64,000 bases of DNA, taken from Psychroflexus longus (lineage in GTDB: Bacteria > Bacteroidota > Bacteroidia > Flavobacteriales > Flavobacteriaceae). A model generated the notes under the pieces. It was not told the DNA's origin, searched no databases, and saw only the letters and a list, made by a program, of their open reading frames with translations. Both the position numbers and the translations under genes were made by a program. Positions 9,542 to 16,694 of this stretch are shown piece by piece. Numbering within the stretch: position 1 is the first letter of the stretch; each line of letters starts with the position of its first letter. The stretch covers positions 35,847 to 99,846 of the forward strand of contig NZ_JAIQZE010000014.1 of assembly GCF_020164595.1 (NCBI RefSeq). Direction: 5' to 3'.

Positions 9542-11462
9542 GTTCTTCTTTTAATTGTTTTAAAACATCATTATTTATTTCGACATCATAATCAGCTCTC
9601 AACTCTGAAATTAAATCCTCTTCTTTTTGATCTTGAAGATGACTTATGATTTTACCATTTACTTCTTTAAATTCCGGAATTTTTGAAATTTCAACTTCCT
9701 TAACATCCATTATCATAAACTGGTCCAAGTGCTTATATATTTTACTTAATCCTCCTTTAAAATTAAATTTTTTTGGAAGTTTATCTGAATCTTCAGCAAG
9801 AATAACTTCTTCAATAATTATATCCTCCGATAAATTGATAGCCAAAGTGTCTGTCTTGCTTCTCTTTTTCAATTCTGATCTAAGAACTTTAAGTGATTTT
9901 TTATCTTTAGAAGTGTAAAGCTGTCCTTGCACTTTGGAAGGAATCACAAACTCTTTTTTGTGATTTTCATAATACTTCTTTTGCGCCAGAGTATCTTTAG
10001 AGACTGGCTCCCAGATTTTAGCTGTCATGTAATCAAAAATCAAAATACCATTTTTGTATTCATCAATTTTCTCACTGAACTCTTTATCGATTTCTGGTAG
10101 TTGGGTTTTATGATACTCAAGGAGTTTACTGTAGACTAAATCATTTACAGCAGTTTCAAGCACAATCTTATTTTCTGGCAATTTCGACAGACTGCGTTGC
10201 TGTCTTTCCAGGTACTCTCCGAAGGTTTTATAATCTACATTCAAATTCTCAACACTAAAGACTGTCTGAGTAGCATCTTCCTCATCAGGTTGATACTTCC
10301 ATTTTCCTTTAGAAAAACTCTCATCCATCAAATTCAAAAAGTGATTTTTGGCTTCCTCGCTAATTTCAACTTCATATAATTGTTCAAGGCCTTCTTTGAT
10401 TTTGGAAACTAATACTTTTGAACGCGAAGAACTTTTAAGTCTTCTTTTGTAGTCATCCTTAACCTCATCATAAGGCTCTAAAGGAATAGTTTCAATTAAT
10501 TTGACAATATGCCAACCAAATCTGGTCTTGAAAGGCTCGGTATAATCACCTTCATTTTCAAGTTCGTAAGATTCGTTTTCATAAACTTTTGAATTCAATC
10601 CTCCCAAACTAAAAGGGGAAACATAGCCTCCATTACTTGCTGTGTTAGGGTCCTGACTGTATTTGATCGCTAGCTCATGAAAGTCCTCACCCTCCTGTAA
10701 ACGTTTATAGATTTTTTGAATCTTCACCTCTGGATCCTGAAGGGAATCACTTGGAAGCAACATGATATGAGCTGTTTTTAACTGACCTTTGGATGGACGC
10801 TCACCAGTTTTTTTGATAATATGATAGCCAAAATCTGTTTTTACAGGGTCGGAAACTTCTCTAACCTCTAGATTATAGGCTGCATTTTCAAACTCATAAA
10901 CCATCTTGAACGTATTGAACCAGTTAAGATCACCTCCATTAGCTTTCACCGAAGGATCATCAGAAAACTGTTTAGCTAAACTTTCAAAGTCTTCACCATT
11001 TTCAATACGCTTTTTAAGCATCAAAGCTTTTTGATAAACAGCAGTTGTATCGGCTTCAGTTTTGGGAAGGTTTAATAAAATGTGACTGGCTCTCACTTCA
11101 GTTTTGGTTCTATCATAAGTTTCTTTCACCATGGCTTCCGTAACTTCACCGTTGGATATATAATTATCAGCTATTTGTTTATAATACCTACCGAACTCTT
11201 TTTGGAAAGAAGGAAGAGTGTCTAATCCAAGATGATAAGCAGACTTGAGTTTTAAGTGGAAATTTATGAATCGATCTAGATGTTGTTCAATAGATTCGTT
11301 TGATGAAGAAATGAGATCAGCATTTTTTTGAAAAGAAGTGACAAACTTTTCAACTTTGTATTCGTCATCATTAATTTTAAAAAGAACTTCATTTTTAATT
11401 TGAGCATTGGAAACAAAAACAAAACATATTAGACATATGCAAATACTAAAAAGTGATTTCAT
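9531..11462 (-). CDS. Periplasmic peptidyl-prolyl isomerase with two parvulin domains
   Basis: The protein has 643 residues from the ATG at 11460-11462; an upstream in-frame start is ruled out by the promoter. The signal peptide ends at SNAQ. Two consecutive parvulin domains lie at about residues 120-225 (ASHILLNLP to FGYHIIKKTGERP) and 230-330 (TAHIMLLPSD to FGWHIVKLIETIP). A long C-terminal helical and degenerate region follows, perhaps a worn third domain. It is the first gene of the four-gene operon and has the strongest promoter match in the window. The role is probably folding of secreted and outer membrane proteins. Confidence 0.88.
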   Translation of the reverse strand: MKSLFSICICLICFVFVSNAQIKNEVLFKINDDEYKVEKFVTSFQKNADLISSSNESIEQHLDRFINFHLKLKSAYHLGLDTLPSFQKEFGRYYKQIADNYISNGEVTEAMVKETYDRTKTEVRASHILLNLPKTEADTTAVYQKALMLKKRIENGEDFESLAKQFSDDPSVKANGGDLNWFNTFKMVYEFENAAYNLEVREVSDPVKTDFGYHIIKKTGERPSKGQLKTAHIMLLPSDSLQDPEVKIQKIYKRLQEGEDFHELAIKYSQDPNTASNGGYVSPFSLGGLNSKVYENESYELENEGDYTEPFKTRFGWHIVKLIETIPLEPYDEVKDDYKRRLKSSSRSKVLVSKIKEGLEQLYEVEISEEAKNHFLNLMDESFSKGKWKYQPDEEDATQTVFSVENLNVDYKTFGEYLERQQRSLSKLPENKIVLETAVNDLVYSKLLEYHKTQLPEIDKEFSEKIDEYKNGILIFDYMTAKIWEPVSKDTLAQKKYYENHKKEFVIPSKVQGQLYTSKDKKSLKVLRSELKKRSKTDTLAINLSEDIIIEEVILAEDSDKLPKKFNFKGGLSKIYKHLDQFMIMDVKEVEISKIPEFKEVNGKIISHLQDQKEEDLISELRADYDVEINNDVLKQLKEELEK

Positions 11463-11479
11463 TTTTAAGATTTTGGAGG

Positions 11480-11509
11480 CAAAAGTAAGAAAAATGCCAA
11501 TGCACACAA
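11480..11509 (-). promoter_or_regulatory. Promoter of the prolyl isomerase-MoxR operon
   Basis: On the minus strand a TTG (11507-11509) is followed after exactly 19 bases by TACTTTTG (11480-11487), the full Bacteroidota consensus TTG-N19-TAnnTTTG. The ATG lies 17 bases downstream. Confidence 0.7.
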
Positions 11510-11577
11510 TGTTTAAGTTTTTTTAAAAAATGCCGTTTACAGCCTCAACTTTAGAAAGATAAAAGTAAACTTGCCTT

Positions 11578-12030
11578 ATGAAATATACTACTGAAGTTAT
11601 TATTGATAAACCGAGACAAGAGATTATCGACGCTTTTGAAAACCCCGATTTGCTCCCACATTGGCAGCGTGGCTTAAAACGAAGTCGGGTGATTAGCGGA
11701 GAAAATGGAGAGGTTGGCAGTAAGAGAAAACTGTACATCAACATGGAAGGTCAATCCATCAAAATGACAGAGACCATATTAAAAAAAGACTTACCAAACG
11801 AATGGCATGGGCGATACACTTCCAAAGGAATGGAAAGCACTCAAAAAAATTACTTTGAAGCGATAAGCGAGAATCAAACCAAATGGACGTCTTACAGTGA
11901 ATTCAAGTTCTCAGGGTTTATGGTGCTAATCAGTAAATTGCTTCCGGACATATTCAAAAAAAGGTCAAAAGTCGTTCAACAAGATTTCAAAGCATTTATA
12001 GAAGAAGGTAAGAGTGTGAAAACAAATTAA
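11578..12030 (+). CDS. SRPBCC (START-like) family protein
   Basis: The 150-residue protein begins with MKYTTEVIIDKPRQEIIDAFENPD and PHWQRGL, the typical start of the SRPBCC/polyketide-cyclase fold: a first beta strand, then a helix and a W-x-P/W-Q loop. Proteins of this fold bind hydrophobic ligands in a helix-grip cavity. No ligand or enzyme activity can be assigned. It has no signal peptide. It is probably single, reading away from the prolyl isomerase operon and followed by the Skp-like gene with its own promoter. Confidence 0.75.
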   Translation: MKYTTEVIIDKPRQEIIDAFENPDLLPHWQRGLKRSRVISGENGEVGSKRKLYINMEGQSIKMTETILKKDLPNEWHGRYTSKGMESTQKNYFEAISENQTKWTSYSEFKFSGFMVLISKLLPDIFKKRSKVVQQDFKAFIEEGKSVKTN

Positions 12031-12036
12031 GTAAGG

Positions 12037-12067
12037 TTTGTTTTAATATTTATATTGACTTTATTTG
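12037..12067 (+). promoter_or_regulatory. Promoter of the Skp/OmpH-like gene
   Basis: TTTG at 12037-12040 is followed after 19 bases by TTTATTTG (12060-12067), one mismatch from TAnnTTTG. The ATG is at 12082. Confidence 0.5.
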
Positions 12068-12081
12068 TAAAAAAATAAATA

Positions 12082-12630
12082 ATGAAACACATAATTTGTA
12101 TTGCCTTATTAGCGCTTAGTTTTACCTCTTTCTCCCAAACCAAAGTGGGTACAGTTAACAACGAATACATCCTTTCTCAGATGCCAGAGATCAAAGATGT
12201 AGAAGAAAAATTAAAAGTCTACAGCACCAAACTGGACAGTACCATTCAAGAAAAGTATGTCGCTTATCGTGAAGTTTTGGACGATTACAACGAAAAGGAA
12301 AAAGAAGGCATGAACGATGTGATGAAAAAAATAAAGCAAAAAGAAATTGTAGATCTGGAAGAAGATCTCAAAAAGCTTCAGCAAAATTCATCACAAATGC
12401 TACAACTACAACAAGATCAATATTTGAGACCGCTTTACAACAAAATTGGTACTGCTATCGAAGAAATTGTCAATGAAGAAGATTTTACTCAAATTTTTGA
12501 TGAAAACAACAGTATCATTTATATAGATCCTGAATTTGACATTACTCTAAAGGTTATAGACAAACTTGGAATTGAAATTAAAGAAGAATCAGCAGAAGAT
12601 GTAATTCCGGAAGGAAATTCTGGTAATTAA
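12082..12630 (+). CDS. OmpH/Skp-family periplasmic chaperone
   Basis: The 182-residue protein has a signal peptide ending near SFSQ. It then has a short beta segment (KVGTVNNEYILSQMP), a long charged helical coiled coil (about residues 45-125) and a C-terminal beta segment (IIYIDPEFDIT). This is the Skp architecture, a trimeric periplasmic holdase whose helices form tentacles around unfolded outer membrane proteins. The length is close to Skp (~160). Functionally it fits the nearby SurA-like operon and BamA-like barrel, though it has its own promoter and terminator. Confidence 0.85.
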   Translation: MKHIICIALLALSFTSFSQTKVGTVNNEYILSQMPEIKDVEEKLKVYSTKLDSTIQEKYVAYREVLDDYNEKEKEGMNDVMKKIKQKEIVDLEEDLKKLQQNSSQMLQLQQDQYLRPLYNKIGTAIEEIVNEEDFTQIFDENNSIIYIDPEFDITLKVIDKLGIEIKEESAEDVIPEGNSGN

Positions 12631-12650
12631 ATCCTAACTCATCTAAAAAC

Positions 12651-12683
12651 AAAAAGCTCGGAATTTTCATTTCGAGCTTTTTT
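12651..12683. terminator. Bidirectional terminator between skp-like gene and guaB
   Basis: A 10-base perfect stem (AAAAAGCTCG with CGAGCTTTTT) with a 12-base loop and A/T tracts on both sides serves the two convergent genes. Confidence 0.85.
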
Positions 12684-12705
12684 AATAAGTATATATTCTA
12701 AAAGT

Positions 12706-14172
12706 CTATCTGCTATAGTTTGGTGCTTCTTTGGTAATAGAGACACTATGAGGATGACTTTCCATAACTCCGGAAGCTGTGATTTGTACAAATTCTCCGT
12801 TTTCCTTTAAGGTCTGGATGTCTTTTGCACCACAATAGCCCATCCCTGCTCTTAAACCACCGATGAATTGAACCATGCTTTCTACCAATTCTCCTTTGTA
12901 AGGAACCCGACCTACGATGCCTTCCGGTACTAATTTCTTGATGTCGGCTTCCACATCCTGAAAATATCTGTCTTTAGAGCCTTTGTCCATGGCTTCAATA
13001 GAACCCATTCCTCTATAGGACTTAAATTTTCGTCCTTCATAAATAATAGTTTCCCCGGGAGATTCTTTGGTACCTGCCAGTAATGAACCTAACATTACAC
13101 AATCTGCACCTCCTGCAATGGCTTTAGGAATATCACCAGTGTAACGAATTCCACCATCAGCGATTACTGGAACTCCAGAACCTTTTAAAGCTTCTGCAAC
13201 CTCCATTACTGCAGAAAGTTGTGGAAAACCAACACCTGCAACAATTCTTGTGGTACAAATAGATCCAGGACCTACTCCAACTTTTACAGCATCAGCTCCA
13301 GCGTTTACCAAATATTTTGCAGCGTCTGCAGTGGCGATATTACCCACTACAACGTCCAGTTTTGGAAATTCTTTTTTGATGGTTTTCAATACCTCAACCA
13401 CACCTTTGGTATGTCCGTGAGCGGTATCAATAACCACAGCGTCAACGCCAGCTTTGACCAAAGCAGAAGCACGTTCTACAATATCATTGGTGACGCCCAG
13501 TGCGGCAGCTACTCTCAATCGACCGTATTCATCTTTATTAGCAAAAGGTTTTTGAGTGAGTTTTGTTATATCTCTAAAGGTGATTAAACCAACGAGTTTA
13601 TCATTTTTATCGACAACAGGAAGTTTCTCGATTTTATGTTTTTGAAGGATAACCTCAGCTTCTTTAAGCGAAGTACCTTCGCTTACTGTGACCAGGTTTT
13701 TAATAGTCATGACCTCTTTAATGGGACGGTCATTTTTAACTTCGAAACGCAAGTCCCTGTTGGTCACAATACCTATCAACTTATAGGCATCATCTACAAT
13801 TGGAATTCCACCAATACTGTGTTCTCTCATGTTATCGTTGGCATCCTTAACCGTCGCTGTGATAGGCAAAGTCACTGGATCGATGATCATTCCGCTTTCC
13901 GCACGTTTTACTCGACGTACTTTAAGAGCCTGCTCTTCGATCGTCATGTTTTTATGCAAGACACCAATGCCGCCTTCCTGAGCAATTGCAATGGCCATTC
14001 TCGATTCTGTCACCGTATCCATGGCGGCAGAAACTATTGGAACATTAAGGGATATATTTCTGGTGAATTTACTCTCGATACTCACAGTTCTTGGAAGAAC
14101 GTCTGAGTAAGCCGGTACTAAAAGAACATCGTCGTAGGTAAGTCCAAGTCCTTTTACTTTTGAATTTGTCAT
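12706..14172 (-). CDS. guaB: Inosine-5'-monophosphate dehydrogenase
   Basis: The protein has 488 residues from the ATG at 14170-14172, the usual IMPDH length. It oxidises IMP to XMP with NAD+, the committed step of GMP synthesis. The barrel is interrupted by two CBS domains (about residues 95-205; GGIPIVDDAYKLIGIVTNRD and KLPVVDKNDKLVGLITFRD). The catalytic loop GPGSICTTRIVAG holds the nucleophilic cysteine near residue 300, and the flap follows YRGMGSIEAM. It has its own promoter element and a terminator after the stop, so it is probably monocistronic. guaA is not in the window. Confidence 0.97.
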   Translation of the reverse strand: MTNSKVKGLGLTYDDVLLVPAYSDVLPRTVSIESKFTRNISLNVPIVSAAMDTVTESRMAIAIAQEGGIGVLHKNMTIEEQALKVRRVKRAESGMIIDPVTLPITATVKDANDNMREHSIGGIPIVDDAYKLIGIVTNRDLRFEVKNDRPIKEVMTIKNLVTVSEGTSLKEAEVILQKHKIEKLPVVDKNDKLVGLITFRDITKLTQKPFANKDEYGRLRVAAALGVTNDIVERASALVKAGVDAVVIDTAHGHTKGVVEVLKTIKKEFPKLDVVVGNIATADAAKYLVNAGADAVKVGVGPGSICTTRIVAGVGFPQLSAVMEVAEALKGSGVPVIADGGIRYTGDIPKAIAGGADCVMLGSLLAGTKESPGETIIYEGRKFKSYRGMGSIEAMDKGSKDRYFQDVEADIKKLVPEGIVGRVPYKGELVESMVQFIGGLRAGMGYCGAKDIQTLKENGEFVQITASGVMESHPHSVSITKEAPNYSR

Positions 14173-14194
14173 TGCAATTAGATTTAATTGCGTG

Positions 14195-14202
14195 CAAAAA
14201 TA
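14195..14202 (-). promoter_or_regulatory. Promoter -7 element for guaB
   Basis: The minus strand reads TATTTTTG (TAnnTTTG), 22 bases before the guaB ATG at 14172. Confidence 0.5.
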
Positions 14203-14295
14203 CACAATTTGTAATTAAGTGACTGAGACTTTAAGGTTTAGTTTGGTTTTCACTATACCGGGCACAATTTTAAGTTTTTTGAAGAGATTATAATT

Positions 14296-14529
14296 TTAAG
14301 GCGTCTTATTGTTTAGTTTCAGGAGATCAATGAGTTCAAAATCTTTCACATAATAAATAGAAATTAGAGGACCAAAAAATGGAAGCATTGCACATAAGAT
14401 GATGAGGAAAAGTTTTTCAGTTAATTTCAACTTTTTGTTGATCAGAATGTAGGCTAATACAGAAAAAAATATTCCTACTAAAGTGTAGAGGATTAACTTA
14501 TAAGCCCAATAAGGAAGAAAAAAATCCAT
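14296..14529 (-). CDS. Small two-helix membrane protein, function unknown
   Basis: The 77-residue protein has two hydrophobic segments (about residues 8-30 and 38-58) separated by a short lysine-rich linker (INKKLKLTEK) and a polar C-terminus. The layout (helix, basic loop, helix with a PFFGPLISIYY ending) loosely recalls the PLDc_N two-helix module, but that is a weak resemblance. I do not recognise the family. It starts the 14.3-16.7 kb stretch of small, poorly conserved minus-strand genes. Confidence 0.55.
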   Translation of the reverse strand: MDFFLPYWAYKLILYTLVGIFFSVLAYILINKKLKLTEKLFLIILCAMLPFFGPLISIYYVKDFELIDLLKLNNKTP

Positions 14530-14587
14530 ATAGTTTAACTTGGTTAATGTTTAAAAAGTAAATATAACAATCTTTATTAAGCCTTAA

Positions 14588-14977
14588 TTATTCATATTCA
14601 AAAACAGGCTTTCCCTCCTCGCATCTAATACCTTTAGGTTGCGGCGGAACAGAACAATCACTGAAAACTCCCCATTTTCTATTGAAGTTTTCTTGTTGAG
14701 TTCGGTGTTCTTCGATCTTGTTCAGAAAATCTCGGGTATCGATCACAGTCGAATAAGCAATAAACCCAACTGGCCCACCACAAGTTTTACTCCCGTAAGG
14801 AGTAAATGTCCAGTTAGAAGAATCTTCACAATCTACACTGCTGGCTAAGTTCTCGATCTCAGTAAATAACTCACTTAAGCGCTCTGCTTCCTGCTCTTGA
14901 GTGAGGTCATCGCTATCGCTACAGGAAAACAAAAGGCTGATACATAAAAGAAGGCTGAAGAGTTTTGAGAAGTTCAT
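14588..14977 (-). CDS. Small lipoprotein with four conserved-looking cysteines
   Basis: The protein has 129 residues if started at the ATG at 14975-14977; an alternative ATG lies five codons upstream. The signal peptide ends in the lipobox LFSC followed by SDSDD, an acidic stretch often seen in surface-exposed Flavobacterial lipoproteins. The mature part has four further cysteines (in VDCEDS, KTCGGP, SDCSVP, IRCEEG), which could form two disulfides. A motif WTFTPYGSKTCGGPVGFIAY looks like a conserved core, and I believe relatives occur in Flavobacteria, but no function is known to me. Confidence 0.65.
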   Translation of the reverse strand: MNFSKLFSLLLCISLLFSCSDSDDLTQEQEAERLSELFTEIENLASSVDCEDSSNWTFTPYGSKTCGGPVGFIAYSTVIDTRDFLNKIEEHRTQQENFNRKWGVFSDCSVPPQPKGIRCEEGKPVFEYE

Positions 14978-15108
14978 TACTTTATATTTCATATTTCAAA
15001 AGTATTATTCAAAATTTCAAATATCACTCCGAACTATTAGAGGACTAAATTTCTTTGAAGTCGAATAAGACTTATTATAAGTGACTGAATATTGAGTCCG
15101 TGAAAATT

Positions 15109-15548
15109 TCAATTCATTAATTTGATTTCATAAATAGTATTTCCGTAAAAATCTATGCTGTCAAAATCTTTACTAACAATTGTCCAGTCTTCATTATCAA
15201 TAGGTAATAATACCTTAAAAGGGTTCTCTAAATCAGGTGACTCAAAGAATTTAATTTCTTTGTATGAATCCTCAGGTGTTGGGTTGTCACCTAAAATTAC
15301 ATCTCTAAAGATTTTACTGAAGCGTCTCTTTCTATAACATCGGTTGTATCAATTTCTGATCCTAAGGGTTCAGATTTCTGAAAGATGACAACAATATCCA
15401 TAGCGGTTTCATTATTTATGAAATAGTCTGCAGAACCACCAGGATCAGTAACAAGGTTGTCGTCATCATTATCCTGATTGCAACTTACGATGCTGAATAT
15501 AAGAATAAGCAACAACATAGATTTTTGAATAAAATTTGAAATTGACAT
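15109..15548 (-). pseudogene. Frameshifted small lipoprotein gene
   Basis: The minus strand starts at ATG 15548 with a lipoprotein signal (lipobox VSC, then NQDNDDD) and stays open to a stop at 15297. The -1 frame takes over from about 15330 and runs to a TGA at 15109-15111. It encodes a plausible continuation (FSKIFRDVILGDNP, later NEDWTIVSKDF). The total span of 440 bases is one short of a multiple of three, so restoring one base near 15317-15330 would give a 146-residue lipoprotein. Either a real 1-base deletion or a sequencing error explains this. I do not recognise the family. Confidence 0.6.
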
Positions 15549-15750
15549 AAGGTTTATATATAAGGGTGATTTTTTTTAGAAATGGTTGTGTTGAATTGTT
15601 GAAAATCCTTGGTGAATTCAAACTGATGCCTATAGTTTTCTTGGATTTTAAGGGTAGAATTAAAAGGCACTTACTTGTTCATTTAATAATTTGTTTGTCT
15701 TTTGCAATCAACAAAATAGAACCATTAGCGCAAATTAAACGTAGCCTTAA

Positions 15751-16053
15751 TTAAGCAATATTTTTATCAACGAATTGTTTTATTTCGTTCAGTTCAGATT
15801 GTTTGTTTTCTTTTCCTTCTTCGATATCATAATCATCTTGGAGTCCAAGCCAAAATTTAGCTGAATTACCAAAATATTTACTCAATCGTAAAGCCGTGTC
15901 AGCTGTTATTCGTCGACGACCTTTTACGATTTCAGATATTCGAGTTTGTGGAATTTTCAAATCTTTAGAAAGTCGATAAGCCGAAATTTCAAGTGGCTCA
16001 AGAAATTCGTAAAGTAAAATTTCGCCTGGGTGTATATTTTCTAACTCTTCCAT
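15751..16053 (-). CDS. higA: HigA-type antitoxin, XRE-family DNA-binding protein
   Basis: The 100-residue protein begins with IHPGEILLYEFLEPLEIS, the typical opening of HigA/VapI antitoxins. A helix-turn-helix follows (AYRLSKDLKIPQTRISEIVKGRR, about residues 27-50). It then has the family signature DTALRLSKYFGNSAKFWLGLQ. HigA binds and neutralises the HigB toxin and represses the shared promoter. It lies 12 bases after higB in the toxin-first order typical of hig loci. The C-terminal acidic tail (EEGKENKQSE) is a likely toxin-contact region by analogy only. Confidence 0.92.
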   Translation of the reverse strand: MEELENIHPGEILLYEFLEPLEISAYRLSKDLKIPQTRISEIVKGRRRITADTALRLSKYFGNSAKFWLGLQDDYDIEEGKENKQSELNEIKQFVDKNIA

Positions 16054-16065
16054 TTTCTTTGTCTT

Positions 16066-16347
16066 TTAATGATAATCAACTATTTCAACTTCGCTCGCAT
16101 TTCCGTTGCTCCACTCAAAAATTATTCGCCACTGTTTATTGATTCGGATACTGTAAAATCCACTCAAATTTCCACTCAATTTTTCAAGTCGGTTTGAAGG
16201 TGGAATTCTCAGATCAGCTATATTTTGAGAGTTATTCAACATTCTCAATTTTCGGCGTCCAATTCTTTGAATTTCAATAGGTATTTTTTTTACTCGATGT
16301 CCATTCCAAATTTGTTTTGTCACTTTTGAGCGAAATGAAACAATCAT
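16066..16347 (-). CDS. higB: HigB-type toxin, RelE/ParE superfamily ribonuclease
   Basis: The 93-residue protein matches the plasmid maintenance killer/HigB family: MIVSFRSKVTKQIWNG at the start, RRKLRMLNNS and a centre with SGFYSIRINKQWRIIFEW. HigB toxins cleave mRNA on the translating ribosome. The basic residues and the YSIRINKQWRI strand that carries catalytic-type residues are intact, so it looks functional. It is the first gene of the toxin-antitoxin operon, and a palindromic operator overlaps its promoter. Confidence 0.92.
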   Translation of the reverse strand: MIVSFRSKVTKQIWNGHRVKKIPIEIQRIGRRKLRMLNNSQNIADLRIPPSNRLEKLSGNLSGFYSIRINKQWRIIFEWSNGNASEVEIVDYH

Positions 16348-16355
16348 ACTAATGC

Positions 16356-16379
16356 TTTACGTTACTAACGGTAAAAGTA
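16356..16379 (-). promoter_or_regulatory. Probable higBA promoter and HigA operator
   Basis: The palindrome CGTTACTAACG (16360-16370) is nested in outer arms TTTAC and GTAAA (16356-16375). The minus strand also reads TACTTTTA (16372-16379), one mismatch from TAnnTTTG. The overlap of palindrome and promoter, 9 bases upstream of higB, suits autorepression by HigA. Confidence 0.5.
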
Positions 16380-16576
16380 AGCAAAATTTCTAAATTAGAA
16401 TTAAAACAAAATGCTTTTAATTACTTAAGGAAGAGTGAATTTCATTTTTTAACCCATAGCGTTACGAGCCCAAGTTTCTAAATCATAAAAACATCAGTCA
16501 ACCGCAAAGTCCCACGTGAGAGATTGCAGCGGTTACCCCGATTCCCAAAGCATTGAGGAAGGTGTAATAGAGAAAA

Positions 16577-16605
16577 GCCTGCCCCAAAAGCATTGGGGGG
16601 CAGGC
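16577..16605 (-). terminator. Strong hairpin downstream of icmF
   Basis: A 9-base GC-rich stem (GCCTGCCCC with GGGGCAGGC) around an 11-base loop is followed on the minus strand by TTTTCTCTATT. It is the second of two hairpins after icmF. Confidence 0.7.
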
Positions 16606-16626
16606 TCTAATAAAATTTAAAAATAT

Positions 16627-16649
16627 CCCGAATCGCTGTCGTTCTCGGG
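16627..16649 (-). terminator. Weaker hairpin directly downstream of icmF
   Basis: A short stem CCCGA/TCGGG encloses a loop with AACGACAGCGA and is followed on the minus strand by ATATTTTT. It may be the first terminator after icmF or part of a repeat. Confidence 0.45.
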
Positions 16650-16694
16650 TAAGTGATTCACATACATTTTGTAAAGCAAAATATGGCTCTATGT

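Larger units (their letters stand above)
16348..16694. other. Intergenic region with operator, repeat-like GC-rich patch and two terminators
   Basis: This 347-base gap has no convincing gene. It holds the higBA operator (16356-16379), an AT-rich stretch, then a GC-richer patch from about 16495 to 16650. The patch contains GTGAGAGATTGCAGCGG (16516-16532), two related CAAAGCATTG-like segments (16546-16555 and 16586-16595) and two hairpins that probably end icmF transcription. The GATTGCAGCGG core resembles intergenic repeats I remember from other Bacteroidota genomes; this was not checked. Confidence 0.5.

Noticed and set aside
15297..15548. Treating the 83-codon frame as a complete gene.
   Set aside because: The other frame continues with plausible coding sequence to 15109, so a frameshifted longer gene explains the region better.
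15566..15754. A 62-codon plus-strand frame between the frameshifted lipoprotein gene and higA.
   Set aside because: No recognisable domain, no promoter element, and an amino acid pattern not typical of a protein; it overlaps the higA stop and is probably chance.
16577..16605. A riboswitch or small RNA gene in the structured patch after icmF.
   Set aside because: The hairpin is followed by a T-rich run on the icmF strand and is explained by termination; no known riboswitch core is recognisable.
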